Positions 12,116 to 24,989 are shown, counted from the first letter of the stretch. The stretch: DNA of 64,000 nucleotides from Castanea sativa (GCF_040712315.1 NC_134013.1:15163001-15227000), one strand, 5' to 3'. A program made the numbers and translations. The notes: generated from the sequence alone by a model not told the origin.

Positions 12116-14352
12116 TATCTATTTCTTCACACATACACGCATATATATATATATATATATAATAATCAAAATATGGTTTTAATAGTTTATATGAAGACAT
12201 GCTCATGAGAAAAATCATTGTTCATCGAATGAGTTTTCCATTTTTTTTTTTTCTAGTTTGTTATGCTTTAAATAACATGGTTAGCCTCCTCTAAAAAAGA
12301 TAACATGTTTAGATGAGTTACATGAATCATGATATGAAAGTCTAATGAATTTATAGAATACAGATTTAGGTAGAGCGAGATGAGGGTCAAACACATTTCA
12401 TCTTGTAACCTAGCCCCCGATCCTGTATTTAGGGTTCAATGTTATGTCTTCCTATGTAATTTTACTTTTTTTTTTTTTAATAATGTAACTAGGAGTAAAG
12501 GTTACACAACTTTTCTTATAATGTAACTAGGAGAAGAAGTATTGTAATTATTTATTTGTTTTGTTGTCATGTAAGGTGAGCCTTTTTATGAAATAAAATT
12601 GTTGATTTTAGTTTTGTTTTTGTTTTGTAAATAAATAACTAGCAAATCCAATGCAAAACCCTTAATCTATAATATAAAATTTATTTAATTAATTAAACCA
12701 TTACTTTGAGACTCATATTTAACCCATTAGGTGGTGATTCTCACGTTTTAGGAGGAACATACAATAATAATGAAAAACACAAGTCTAATCACTAAGTTTG
12801 TATTATTGTGAAATATAAAAGCGTTTGCCTAATGCTCTCATAATGTTATTCAATTAAAGACAAAATTTAGGTACAGTATTTTAGGTGTTATTCTTTAGAT
12901 TCTCTTCTTAAGATTCAGCTACGTGGTTACTTAATTAAAAAATACACTTCCTTTCAAGGAGAAAAAATTTATATGATGGAATCTTAAAAGATAAATTTAA
13001 GGAACAAGACTTAAGTACTATACTTAAATCTTACTTTTTAATTAAAGTTGAATGGGAGAGTTATGGGTGGCGTGGTTAACAACCCACCACAAATTTTGCG
13101 GTCAAAGTATAGGGTATATATATTATATGAGAAATTGGAGGAAAGCAAAAACTCATTAAATTTTGAAAATAATGAAAGTAAAATTTACCTTACCTATCTC
13201 ACGAAATATATAAGAAACAATTATGAGAAACAAATATTCACTAACTATATTATGTGAACATCTTTCCATTAATTTTTTAAAAAACTCATTTCAATTCCTA
13301 TAAGGCACAGATCAATGAACTATTTCAAATGATTTTCAATTCGTTGAAGAAGTGGATCAACGAACTGCTTCAAATGCGTTTCAATAGATCCAATCAATCA
13401 AAAGATTTTCTTGTCAAGTAGTTTATAGCCATAAATGGCAAATCCCCTTTAATGCATACATTTTCATAGTAGTTTATCAAAGGTGTAGCACAAGCTATAC
13501 GTTGCATTAGTCACTTACGTTAAAGTGTACAAAATAGGATTTAAGTAAGAATGAGAATATGGGATGATGGATAGCAACGTGATTTGCACATTTGAGGAGG
13601 CATAAGACATTAAAGGAAGATTTAATGAATAAAAGTTGGAAGATGGATATTGATAAGCATTGGATATTTGAATAAAAGTTGGAATATAGATAGCCACACC
13701 AATGATCCATTAGAGGCACAGAAGTTCCCCACACCAATGATGCATTAGAGCCACAGAAGCAAGGAACATTTGATGAAGAAAGTTTGAAGACGGATCCTAA
13801 CAAGTCAGGTTTGAACATAATAAATATAGTGACAAGACAAAGTTATCTTTGATGAAGAATAGCAATGTCAAGTGTATAAAGCAATACTATGCATTTGAGG
13901 CACAATAAAAAGTTATATTTGATGGGAAAAAAAAATGAGAATAGTAACATTAAATGCATAAAGCCAATTTTGGCGTATAAAAACAGCTACTACTTATAAA
14001 ACTATTCATTCAAACATGCAACCAATCTAGCAATTAGAATTAATATTTGTTATATTCCTTTAAATAATAATAGAAGGATTTGAATGAATTAATAAGTTGT
14101 TTGGTTTAAATATTTTTGAAATTTTAATTTTTGAAATAGTGGTGGTTTTAATAAGTGCAACGTGAAATATTTTTATTTTATTTTATTTTAAGTAAAGCAT
14201 TTGGCAAAACCCATTAAAACTGCTTTTTGAAAAGAAGAAAAAAAAAACTGGGTATTTAACTATTACTTATCAAAATTGCACTTTAAGGAATAAATTACTA
14301 AAAGTGGCTATATATATATAAGAAATTCATTCATATTGTGGATTCACCTCTC

Positions 14353-14389
<37 letters not shown>

Positions 14390-15274
14390 GCTATTTATTA
14401 GTATGTGTTATAATTTTTTAAATTAATTTCAAATAAACAAACTTTTTATATGTACATAACAATTATGAAAATAAAAAATTATAAAAAAAATAACTAATCT
14501 CTTTCTCAAAATTTTAAAATGTTATTTTTAGGAAATATAATTGTATAAGTAAGATACATCTTAAAATATATCTTAAGTTTTATTATAATGTCACAACTCA
14601 CAATCAAACTTATAAATAGGTTTAATTACTCCATTACAACACATTTTATATCCAGTAATAAGGATTATCATTCCTATCATAATCTTTATTTAGTGTACCA
14701 AATGTACCCTAAATTTGTTCTATTTAGTTTGTATAGAACCAGTGAATGAGGCATCTAGCAACTATACTTAATACATGTTCCATTGTTGTTTCCAAATATT
14801 AATTATAGTGTCAATTTCTAACCCAAAATTTTATACCATTTAAAATCACAATAATTATAAATTGTTAAGTAGTTATAATAACAGGGGCTAAACCTATAGG
14901 GTCCAACTGTGGTAAAATTAAAACCATGTGCATATCAACTGTGGTAAAATTCTTATTGGTGGCTTTAGGGGATTTACTTTTTGCATTACTTGAAGACATT
15001 TGAGGAAATCTTCTGTTGGTTCTAATTATATTATGCTACACTTTTTGTATTATTATAAAATATCTTGTATTATTGTATGTGTTGCAGGCAATTATTGTAT
15101 GGAAGAAGTTTGAATTGAATACTTGTTTTATTTTTTACTTGTGAAATGTATGAATCATTTTTTTTATAAATGTGTTGTTAAAATAAATGTGTTATTCAAA
15201 TGTGATGTTTTAATAATCTAATGACAAGTTACATGTTAATATCAAAGCCATGAAAAAAATAAAAACAAAAAATA
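12116..15274. other. Intergenic, AT-rich, no gene seen
   Basis: No protein family, RNA gene or long coding frame was recognised. It contains an AT dinucleotide run (12141-12160), an AAT trinucleotide run of about 12 copies (14353-14389), and a 31-bp near-identical direct repeat at 13694-13724 and 13729-13759 (starting CCACACCAATGAT). Confidence 0.7.
14353..14389. repeat. AAT trinucleotide microsatellite
   Basis: About 12 uninterrupted AAT units in intergenic DNA. Confidence 0.95.
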
Positions 15275-15805
15275 AGTTTTAGCGACGAATTTTTCCATAA
15301 CAAATATAACAACAAAAAATTGTTTTGGTGATGAAATATTTTGTCACTAAATGTAGCATAATTTTGTAAGAAATGGTTTTAGTGACGAAAATTTTCGTCA
15401 CTATATGTGCTTGGATTTTCTTAAAAATAGTTTTAGTGACGAATTTTTTCGTCACTATATGTACCCGAAAACAGTTTTAGTGACGAAATTGTTCGTCACT
15501 AAATATGATTTAATAAATTGAAGTGTTTTTAGTGACGAAATATATTTGTCACTGAATAATGTTTTTAGCGAGGAAAACATTTAGCGACGAAATGTTTTCG
15601 TCGCTAAAAGTTTTTTCTTTTTAAAACAAATCGGACTTTTAGTGACGAAATTTTTCGTTGTTAGGACTTTTAGCGACGGGGTTTCAGCGACGAAATGAGT
15701 TTCGTCGCTAAAAGTTCGATTTCGTCGCTAAAGGTTTTTAGTGACGAATATCTAGACTTTTAGTGACGAATTTTTTCCTCACTGAAAATACATTTTGTTG
15801 TAGTA
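15275..15805. repeat. Subterminal repeat array of a CACTA-type element
   Basis: More than fifteen copies, in both orientations, of TTTAGYGACGAAA and its complement, forming many small hairpins. The right side ends TTTTGTTGTAGTA (15793-15805), one base from the complement of a typical CACTA terminus CACTACAACAAAA. Such subterminal arrays are typical of En/Spm-type elements. I did not find a left terminus or any transposase, so this looks like a decayed or truncated end. Confidence 0.6.
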
Positions 15806-16719
15806 TATGTCCACTAATCTTTGATGAAAAATATCTTAATAGCTAAAAATATTAAGACAAAATTTGGCTACAAACTTGGCTGTAGCCTAAAATTACAACT
15901 CCCATTACAAAAACTTGCATAACTATGAATTTTGGAAATTTAACTATTAAATTGAATGTTCTTTATATTTTTAATACACATGTTAAGTTTCGTGCCAATC
16001 AAATTTATTTCCCATTCAATCCAAAAAAAAAATTATGCATAAATTTATACTACAAAAACTTGAAATTTAAATATTTGATTGATGATATAACTATGATCTT
16101 TGATATTCTAGACATTTTTTGCAAGAATAAAAAATATAAGAAGAAAATGTAATCTAATGGTGAATTTGTCAAAATTCACTTCTAATAAAAAAAATATATT
16201 GAGTTAAATTGTAGTCTTAGGCTTCAACCAAATTTGTTGTCAAACTTAGAATCTAATGGGTTAATTTTTCAATCAAATTGACATTCATGCATATCAAAAT
16301 ATAAGGTTCATATTTGATGTTGTACAAAATAAATTGATTTCTTTTTCATATAATTCTTTGTTGTAGAAATGTTACTTATTAGAGTTATGTTATGAACAAA
16401 ATCACAATATTTTTAGAATAGCTTAGGTGTCAATCCATCACAGGTTAAAATAAAATATTATATTGAGATTCGCTACAACTAAAACAAGGGTGTTGTAAAA
16501 AGATTGTGACGTTGTGTTATCTTCCTAAAGTCTAGACTCTCTTTACTCATCGAGCCTTTAGGTAATTCAATTAAAAAAACATACATGCAAAAAAAAAAAA
16601 AAAAAAAAGCCATCTGGCCAAGGAGGGGGCCAACAATCATAACTCCGTATAGTCCATGAAATGTGAATATTGAATGCAAACACTAGCCGTTTGTTTTGAT
16701 GTTAAGTCTACTAAAATAT

Positions 16720-17000
16720 AGTATCAAAGACCAATTTGCCTTATACTATCGGTTTACACTTTTACATCCTAAACTATACCTTATTTTACATTTTATCTCC
16801 TAAACTATCAAAATTCACGACCGACCATCCAAAGTTATAACTTTGTAACAAACGATAGAGGATAAATTGGTATTTTAATGCTAAAGTTTGTTGGACTTAA
16901 CCCCAAAACAACTGACATGGGATTAACTGTTACAGGGTTATAACTTTGGGAGGTCGATAGTATATTTCGATAGTTCATGATGCAAAGTGTAAATATGCAT
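16720..17000. repeat. Degenerate inverted repeat, MITE-like
   Basis: The left part (TTTACATCCTAAACTAT...GACCGACCATCCAAAG) is partly mirrored on the right (CTTTGGGAGGTCGATAG...GTTCATGATGCAAAGT), resembling an old foldback element. Ends and target duplication are unclear. Confidence 0.35.
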
Positions 17001-17237
17001 GATATAATTTACCATGAAAAAGCTCAATTTCCCTAAATTATATCAACTCTCAGTCTATAGAAGAGTGCAACACTTTGATTCATTTTTTATCCATTTGTTT
17101 TGCTGTAAAATATTTGACTGAAAAAATTTTCAATTTATAATGTTTAGTCGCTAACATGAAAATAGGAAATCATTTTCAAGTGTTTATTTTATGGTAAATT
17201 TTTTTTTTTTTTTTAATTTCCTAATCTCTCAACCTGG

Positions 17238-18245
17238 CAGCATTCCCATTTCCCACTACCTCTCTTCACCAACTTCATTACTTCCATTTCCATTTCCATT
17301 TTCAACTCTAGATGACCAGCCATCACCGAACCACATCAAGAACAAAATAAATCCCAAGGAACGTTTTGTTCTTGACTAGCTATCTGACCTTTTACCATTC
17401 CCTTGTAGCTATTCAGCACCAAAACCCATTTAGGGCTCGTTTTGATTGAGAGGGAGTAGAGTAGATATTTTGAAAATCCCATAAAACAAGTAGCTGAGGT
17501 TCGAGCAGTTGATGGGTTTTTACTGCTGAAGAGAAATTAGGAGGGGACTTTCCTTCAGAAACTGAAGGGTAAAACTACAATAGAATGTTTAAGTGTTGAA
17601 TTAAGTCTTAACTTTGCTGCTAATGTAGTGAACAAAGGGAATTTAGGAAGAAGGAAATTTTTTAAGTTTGTGATGGAAATATTGCGTGACATGAGGACCA
17701 AAGGCGTAAGCCTTGATTTAGAGACACTATCGATTGTGTTGGACAGTTTCATCTGGGCTCATCAAGTGTCGAAAGCAATATAAATGTTTGGAAATGTAGA
17801 AGAGTTTGGGTTGAAATGTTATACCGAGTGTTTGAATGTACTTTTACAATGTGCTAGGTGGCTACATTTTAAATGAAGTACCTAACTAATGGTAGTTAAG
17901 GTATTGTATTTAAGTTTTGCCCTAACTCTATACCCGTTGGAGATTTCGATGGGTGTATGAAGTATTATAAGAGTACATATGCTGATTGCTTACGAGTAAT
18001 AACTATGACCTGAATGTTATTACTCATACCAAATTAATTGCTGCCTTTTTTAAAGCCCGTTAAGTGGCCAATGCACCTGAATTATTGTTTGATGAGATGT
18101 TGAGTCGTGGTCTTATTCCCTGCTCTGGGACTATATCCTCCTTCCTTAAACCTTTGTGTAGCTATGGTCCGCCCCATGCTGCCATGATAATTTGCAAAAA
18201 AGCTAGCAAAGTTGGATGTAGAATTGTAGAATATCGTTTTGTGGG
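17238..18245 (+). pseudogene. Decayed copy of the PPR gene at 33117-34802
   Basis: Clear nucleotide similarity to the intact PPR gene from its N-terminal region to about base 34450, with every class of damage. A CAG codon has become TAG near 17377. Many small indels are present. One internal deletion runs from GAATTTAGG to TTAGGAAGAAGG, matching short repeats at both ends of the missing stretch in the intact gene. A second deleted or replaced stretch follows near 17860-17930. It has no continuous frame and cannot make a PPR protein. Upstream similarity begins inside the coding region, so no promoter is implied. Confidence 0.88.
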
Positions 18246-18253
18246 AATGAATT

Positions 18254-18660
18254 AAGATTAATAGGGTTTCCATCTTTTCCATCTTCATAAGCTCAAGAGG
18301 CCCATTATGTGATCCCAATATGGACTGAATGGATCCATAGCAGTTGTTAGGACAAGTCAATCAATGTGTTCAGAGCCCATCATGGGTAATAGCATTAGCA
18401 GATGGTGTAGATTGAAAAAGACTTTAAGCCCCATTCCCTAAATCACCATATGTTTTATTGGGTAAAGTCTGCTCATATGTGCAAATTGTGGGCCTAATTT
18501 AATAAAGCATCATTGAATTATGGACTTACCAATAGCTTTTTGAATAAATAAAAACTAGGGTAAATAACACCCCAAACATCCTCAATAAGTTGGTACAAAA
18601 TATAGAATGGAAGATGCTGATACCAACAAAAAAAAAAAAAAACAAAAATCATTGGGTTTA
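18254..18660. repeat. Duplicated block A (pair of 30988-31410)
   Basis: Non-coding sequence starting GATTAATAGGGTTTCC and running through GAGGCCCATTATG and TTATGGACTTACCAATAG. The same order of motifs recurs at 30988-31410. It directly follows the decayed PPR copy. Confidence 0.8.
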
Positions 18661-18670
18661 GGAACACTGA

Positions 18671-19055
18671 GGACCCATTTGGTTTGTAATTTGTTATCAC
18701 TCATCACTCAAAATACCTCAATTTTCTAAACCCCTGTTTGACACCTTAACTCAGACCCAATTTTCAACTTTGGCTGGGTTTCACCCCAGAAAAAAAAAAA
18801 TCAGTCCATTTGTCAAACACTGTGGCTGGGTATGTGGATTTAATTACGAAAATGTCATTATAACTCTGTTTTCATAACTTGAAAACACCTAAAATGTTTT
18901 TTCAGTTTTCATAACTCATCACTCAAAAATTAGATAATTGAGTGATGGAAACAAGGGTTAGAAACCAAGCCAAACAAATTTTTTTTGTGGAACTCACGTG
19001 TTTTAAGAACTCAATTATAAAAACTGAGTGATATGATCCAAAAGCACCCTCATCC
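18671..19055. mobile_element. MITE-like element related to 44995-45344
   Basis: Shares the pattern CCCATTTGGTTT ... ACTCATCACTCAA ... GAGTGATGGAAAC ... CTCACGTGTTTTAA ... ACTGAGTGATAT with the element in the EH1 intron. The arms are inverted, but the ends here have no clear target duplication. Confidence 0.5.
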
Positions 19056-19693
19056 ATACAGGCTTTGAGTGTTCATACTTCATACACTCCAAAAAAAGGG
19101 GCTGAAAGTTTAGGAACACATTTTTTTGTGACAGATCTCTTGCCACAACTTTGTTATGGTTGATTGTGAGTGATGTAAAAAATATAATATATTTATATGA
19201 AAGTGATTGTATTTGTATACCACACTCGGTCACATTAGAGTAGTTATATTAAAGTTGTGGTCAATTGAAAATTAAATATTCTTCTAAAAAAATAAAAATA
19301 TGATTTTTTCCCTACATAATTTAATTTTAATTATTTCTTATTGGGTAAAATGATATTTTTTAAATGACCGTTCACACCAGAGATTGGTGGTTTCTTGGCA
19401 GAAAAATGTCTCTTACACGCGCACAATTCTTTGACTAGTCACAATATTCAGAACAATTTCTGAAGAGGTGTGTGTATAACAGGCGTGTATAGACATTGCC
19501 CTTTTTGGAATTTCAAATATTCTTACCATCAATAGCGCAAAGAACAAATATTTCAAGATCTTCCATTGTAATTGGAAGGGTTAATATTCATATATTGTGG
19601 CAACATATACAATACGAGTACAACACATGTAAACTTGCTACTGCTCAGAATAGTGTCAGTTACTAAAAACAAGGCCATAAAGGTACACCCTAA

Positions 19694-20367
19694 TGTGGTG
19701 TTTGGTACGGGGTAATGTTTTAGGATTCCCAGGAATGTTTAAAGATTCCCATGTTTGGTTGCAAATCACGCTAAGGAATCAGATGCCAGGAGAATGTGGA
19801 TTTCCCTCTCAGTGGGAATGTGGATTCCTTTTAAAACAGGTGGGAATCCAGATTCCCAAGCTTAAAGGAAACTGTATTTTTTATAGATTGACAATTTTAA
19901 CCCTTTTTAATTATCATTTAATCAATTAAGATAAAATATAAAACAAATTATTATGGATTAAACTCTTTTAAAATTATTATTAAGAATAAAAGCATTTGAG
20001 AATTTAAATAGTTATTTTTGTATTGTATCTGTCATTTTGAAATGTTAGACTATAATTTTAATGAATTTTTCATAATTAATTATTTATATTTGGTTTTTTA
20101 TTATTTAATTAGAGGAATTTTTTTTTTTTAAGGACTTGGTAGTTCACATTCAAATCTAAGAATAGAATAGGAAAAATAAATAATTCATTTAAGATTCATG
20201 AGAATAAACCAAACATTATCATCTCACATTCCTAGGAATCTTAAGATATTCCCAATGAAACCAAACATAGGAATAACTACATTCTTAGGAATGTGATTCC
20301 TAGGAATCACATTCCTAGAAATTTAGATGCCAAAAGTAATGTAGATTCCCACGTACCAAACACCACA
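19694..20367. mobile_element. PIF/Harbinger-type MITE
   Basis: A 674-bp element with inverted ends TGTGGTGTTTGGTACG and CGTACCAAACACCACA-type sequence, flanked by TAA at 19691-19693 and 20368-20370. The arms are rich in GGAATNNNNATTCC-like motifs (ATTCCTAGGAAT repeats). The 3-bp TAA duplication points to the PIF/Harbinger superfamily. No transposase is present. Confidence 0.72.
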
Positions 20368-20517
20368 TAAGAATGTCTTCAGAGTTGTACACAGGGAAAA
20401 GTAAAAACACAACACGCAACAAGTGGGGGAGACAATATAGAGTATACATATAAGGAGGACCGCATGCGGACTGCGTACTTTATGATATGAAGAAACACAA
20501 ACCGGTATCATATTTAG

Positions 20518-22170
20518 TCAGCCACTATGATCGGAGATGTTATCAGCCACTTCACCCGCAGCATTGGGTAGGTTCTCCATCAGATTGAAATTCACCTTCG
20601 GAAAAAAAATAATTATTTCATACTTCAATATCACTAAGAAAAAAAAAAACACAAAACCCCAAGCCATATATGCAACATAAATAAAAAGAAGAAAAAGAGA
20701 TGGAACTGAAGCCACTTACCATGGCACGTAATCCAATAAAAGCTGTAAAAAGGAAGAAGCTAGCACTCATCCATTCGCCATGAAGAGAGAAGCATAGTGC
20801 AAAGCGAGCAAACTCCATAGTGCATACCTTAATCAACTGCATCTTATCTTGTTGAGTCATAAATTTCATGAAACAGATAAAGGAACAACCATGGAAACTA
20901 AACACCAGGTGGGCCAAAATTATATCCTTTGTCATATAAAGCACAACTTCATGAGCAAACCCATATGCGCATTTGACCAAGAAACCTAGCCACTGCCCCG
21001 TTGCTTTGTTCAGTAATAATATCAAGATCGCATACAGCGCATAGCATATTGGACTTCCTATAATGATGAAGCCTAAGTGAGATAAGAAACCCCATTTCTT
21101 CTTATAGGCCATGAATGTAGGTGCAATATTGTTGAAAACTTTCTCTTTCTGGTCCAGTAGGAGACTCAAATAAGCCATGAAAGCAACGTTGAACACTACT
21201 GAAAGTAAAAGCCATTTAAGAGAATGAATCCTTGCAGGTTGTGCCGCATCTCCTGTACCTACTATCATTTGCTGTTGATTCTCATCTCTTGGGATTTCCT
21301 CAGTCGGTCCATCTCTGGCTACTATAACTCCAACTATAGAAGGATTTGCTTCCAAATCTTGGCCATTCACGTTAGGTGTACCCTAATGATATAAAGAATA
21401 AAACTTTTCTAAATCAGTAAATGAATCTAAATGCTGATTACCAAAATAGGTTTAGTGGAACAACATAATATTTTCAGTTACTAATCAACAAAAGTTCCCC
21501 ACAAAAAATCTCCTTCAAAGCATCATCCTCGTCAAAGATGTTCTTTGTAGGGGTTCAAATAACGACTAGTAGAATGTACAAAAAATCACTTCAAGAACGG
21601 ACTTATACTTTGCTACAACACCTACCTATTTTATTTTTGGGTAAAGATGGCAGTGTTTATCCAATATTCCAATTAGATGACTAAACATTAATCAAAACTT
21701 ATATATATATATATATATATAAAAAAAAAAAAACATATACCTTATTGGCTGAGGAATTTCACCTAACCAAAAACTCTCCTCACTCACACTTTATGAAAAT
21801 TTAGTTAACTTAAATTCCACTCTGTTTCTTGTTCTTAAAACAGAGCACAACTTCTAATTTTTAAACAATCGAAGGAGGGAGCAACCTTAAGTCCTCCACT
21901 AGCATGCTTGCACAAAAGCTTCCTAAGTCTATCATCCAATTATCAGCGACTTTTGAGAAGAGACTTCAACAAAATTTGGACTATGGTGACTCAAATAAAT
22001 TTCCCCCTCAACCCAAATTTGTAAAGTACAATGAAGTAATTTTGGTTTCCATCAGACATCATAATACACCGTAAGGAAACTCATTTCTCATATTTTAGCA
22101 TCCAACACTACATCTATGATTTAAAGCTGAGAAAAAGAACTAAAACATCGCATACCTCCTTCACATCCAT
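20518..22170 (-). CDS. Unrecognised multi-pass membrane protein
   Basis: Exons read as 22170-22156 (MDVKE), 21382-20720 and 20595-20518 (stop TGA), all GT-AG and in phase, about 251 residues. The large exon cannot start by itself: the first in-frame codon upstream is a stop that forms part of a TTAG splice acceptor, hence the proposed short first exon. That exon's frame stays open upstream, so the real start may lie further out. The protein has an acidic N-terminus, then at least four hydrophobic segments (near residues 50-70, 95-120, 150-175 and 195-225) and a short acidic tail (NAAGEVADNISDHSG). I recognise no family. Helix positions are by eye. Confidence 0.6.
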
Positions 22171-22375
22171 CCTTTGGTATGCCTTCCCGTAGTCCAACAA
22201 GTTTCTCAACAACTTCAGGCTGCAAGATTTTTGGTCTTTTGGTTAATGTGAGTTCTCGCAGTTTGAAACTAATCTATCATTTAAAGCTGAGAAAAAGAAC
22301 CAAAACATTGCATACCTCCTTGGTATGCCTTCCCGTAGTCCAACTAGTTTCTCAACAACTGCAGGCTGCAAGATT
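22120..22375. repeat. Tandem duplication over the first exon of the membrane-protein gene
   Basis: About 95 bp starting TTAAAGCTGAGAAAAAGAAC occurs at about 22120 and again at about 22282. The second copy lacks about 14 bp (the TTCACATCCATCCT stretch), which includes the complement of the proposed ATG, so only one copy can supply this start. Confidence 0.75.
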
Positions 22376-22399
22376 TTTGGTTAAAGCTGGGCATTTAGC

Positions 22400-22800
22400 T
22401 TGGGCCTTCTGTAGCGTGAATTTTGTAATGCATTGCTCTAAGGCATGCGTGAATTTTGTAATGCATTGCTCTAAGGCATTCCTTGGCATTTAGCTTGGGG
22501 CCTTGGGGCATTCCGCCCTAATATTCACACATTGTGTGGGCATTTAGCTTTGCAACACGACCTACTGACACACATTGCAACACCACATTCCTATTCCTTG
22601 GCATTTAGCTTGCAACACCTTTCCTATTCCTTGGCATTTAGTTTTGCGTACATGTATACTCCTTTGGACTACCGACTACCGACTACCGCTGGGCCCACAC
22701 TGCTACAAGGGGGCTACAAGGGAGATTTCTACAAGGGGGCTACAAGGGAGATTTGTTTGTATGTGGTAGAGAACTCAACCGGCTACAAGGGAGATTTTTT
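22400..22800. repeat. Cluster of short direct repeats
   Basis: Includes GTGAATTTTGTAATGCATTG twice, CTTGGCATTTAGCTTG-like units four or more times, and GGGGGCTACAAGGGAGATTT-type units twice or more. Short frames across it are produced by the repeats. Confidence 0.75.
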
Positions 22801-23042
22801 AACAAATGATACAAACTCAGGGGCATAATTCACCTTAAAAATTAACTTGCAATTAGAGGGTGTCTAAAATCTTATATACACATGATTAAGATTACACTTA
22901 ATCCATGTGGGATATGAGTCACATGGCAACAACAACACTTGGGCATTTGAGGCACATGACAAAGTAATATTTGAGGCATAAAGTTTGAAGATCGCGAAAA
23001 GAAAATAAAACTGCTAATTCGTATAGAACTCGGCCCGGCTAT

Positions 23043-23224
23043 AACTAAGGAGATTAATAGTTACTGTGTGATTATTAAAGCTTTAGGAAGAAGAACATTC
23101 TTCAAGTTTGTGATGGAAATATTGCGTGACATGAGGATAAAAGGCGTTAGCCTTGAATTAGAGATTCTGTTGATTGTGTTGGAAAATTTCGTTAGGGCTC
23201 ATCATCATCAAGACGTTTGGAGGT
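23043..23224 (+). pseudogene. Second, short fragment of the PPR gene
   Basis: About 180 bp matching bases 33606-33772 of the intact PPR gene (GATTAATAGTTACTGTGTG through TTAGGGCTCATCATC), at roughly 85-90% identity by eye. It does not share the TTAGG deletion of the 17238-18245 copy, so it derives from a separate duplicate. No start, no stop, no flanking gene parts. Confidence 0.85.
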
Positions 23225-23259
23225 TGAATTGAAATTAATGAAATTAAGCTGATTATAAG

Positions 23260-24401
23260 TCATAAAGCCCAAAAAAATTAAGGATTATAAAACCCAAAAA
23301 GGATTGTGGGTTTTAAAGCACAATAAATTATAGGCCATGAACACCCCCCCTCCCCCCCCAAAAAAAATCATTTGTTATCATTTCCAAACTTGGATTATGG
23401 GTCCTTAAAACCAAAGATAAATGTGAGTTATAAAGCTCAAAAAAGTAAATCCCACTATACAGTTAAGATGTTGAACCTAAGTATGCTTTGCATGGAAAAG
23501 AAACAAGCATTCACCTTTCATATATAGATAAAAGGTTAGGTTTTGTTTCTAAAAGAAAAATGGTGAGGTGGATTACTAAAGTCTAATGGAAGACCTCATG
23601 TAGGTAAAATGATACATTTTAAACAACAAGTAAACAATGTTAAAATGACCAAAATTACAAGTGGGTGAAGTGTAATTATCTCTAAAATAAAATAGTGGCG
23701 ACTCATTGTACCACTCTTGATTTAGGGAAAGATGTAATCAGTTGAACCGCAATTTAAGAAGCACCAACATGATATTACCCATTCATGAGTCTGACCCAAT
23801 AACACAAATGGTAAATGTTGTTGTCTCTCACATCTTTCAAACTAGCAATATTGGCTCCTATTTGTTTTAACATCTCTTTATTAGCCATCACATGGGCTAT
23901 CAATATCATTTCAGCTAGTCCATAATTATAACTCTCATCCATTTCTACTTGTGCAGGAGTTTCGACTTTCTTGGAACTACTAAAAGTCAATGATCGGACT
24001 CAAGTGAAGTTAAGGACGTGCTTTCTTTGGGTGGAGTATGCTATTGTGCATGAAACACACGGCAAACCAAATGTAAATATGCCAATTTATTTTTTAAAAG
24101 TCTTTTAATTTTTCTCTTGGTTATTCATGATCCACCTTCCTCTGGCATAGCCTATTTACAAAGTTCACTCCCTTCCTCATAAGAGCCTTACCCCTTGTTT
24201 CACTTCTTATAGGGTCCCGTCCGTTTACATTTCACTCATCTCATTCTCTCGTGATGAGTTAATGTCAATGGTTCTTGGATTTTCACCATTTGTTCATTTA
24301 TGATTAATTTTGTTCACTGTCTTTCATTTATTCACATTGTCATTCTTTTTATTCATTTTGGGCTTTTACTGGGCCCATCCATACCTTTGGGTTTTAGCGT
24401 T
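23260..24401. other. Non-coding stretch before the copia element
   Basis: No gene recognised. AT-rich with poly-C/poly-A runs near 23347-23366. It ends at the GCGTT target site of the copia element (24397-24401). Confidence 0.6.
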
Positions 24402-24908
24402 TGTTAAAGGAAATCATATGTCAGATAGAAGTATTTCACAGCAACAGGCTTCCAAGCAAAGTGTTGGTATGCAATTGCAAGAGAAGCAGCAAGTGTGCAC
24501 ATCCCATCGTGTAATGAAGCATCAGTGTGCATCATGTGTTGCACCACAAAAGCATGCAACACTACATTTGGATGCAGGGCATAATGCAACAGAGGATCTT
24601 AAGCAGAATAGAGCTACGATACTAAGAAGTAAAGACTTAGAGGATTTAATAGAGTCTATTCCATATCATGATCAAATTATACATTCAATACAAGAAATGT
24701 ACCCAAGTGGGATGACTTACACGTGTCATAGCTAGGTAGCTTCATTTGTAATAGTTTCTCTCTTGAAATCAGGGGAGTTAGTTAAGGAGTTAGTTATTGC
24801 TTTCTCTTGTACATGATTGTATACAAGTACATTAGAGTCCATTGAATAGTCATTCTAATTCATTCAATGAAATTCTGATTCTATTTAGAGAGAGTGCTTT
24901 CTTTTACA
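24402..24908 (+). repeat. Copia 5' LTR
   Basis: 507 bp, starting TGTTAAAGG and ending TTTTACA (TG...CA). Pairs with 30202-30707. Confidence 0.93.
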
Positions 24909-24920
24909 TGGTATCAGAGC
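24909..24920 (+). other. Primer-binding site of the copia element
   Basis: TGGTATCAGAGC follows the 5' LTR directly and is complementary to the 3' end of plant initiator tRNA-Met, the usual primer of copia elements. Confidence 0.93.
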
Positions 24921-24989
24921 TAGATATTTTCTCTAAAATCTTCTCTCTCTTTCAGTTTTGATTTCTTCTCTCAACTTCAAAGTCCTTCA

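Noticed and set aside
12800..13260. Possible small gene with a 69-codon frame
   Set aside because: Strongly AT-biased, no recognisable motif, no splice or promoter context.
18064..18255. Open frame with PPR similarity
   Set aside because: Part of the decayed PPR copy 1; no start context and surrounded by stops and indels.
24310..24735. 141-codon open frame at the copia 5' end
   Set aside because: It runs into and through the LTR; the same LTR frame recurs at the 3' LTR.
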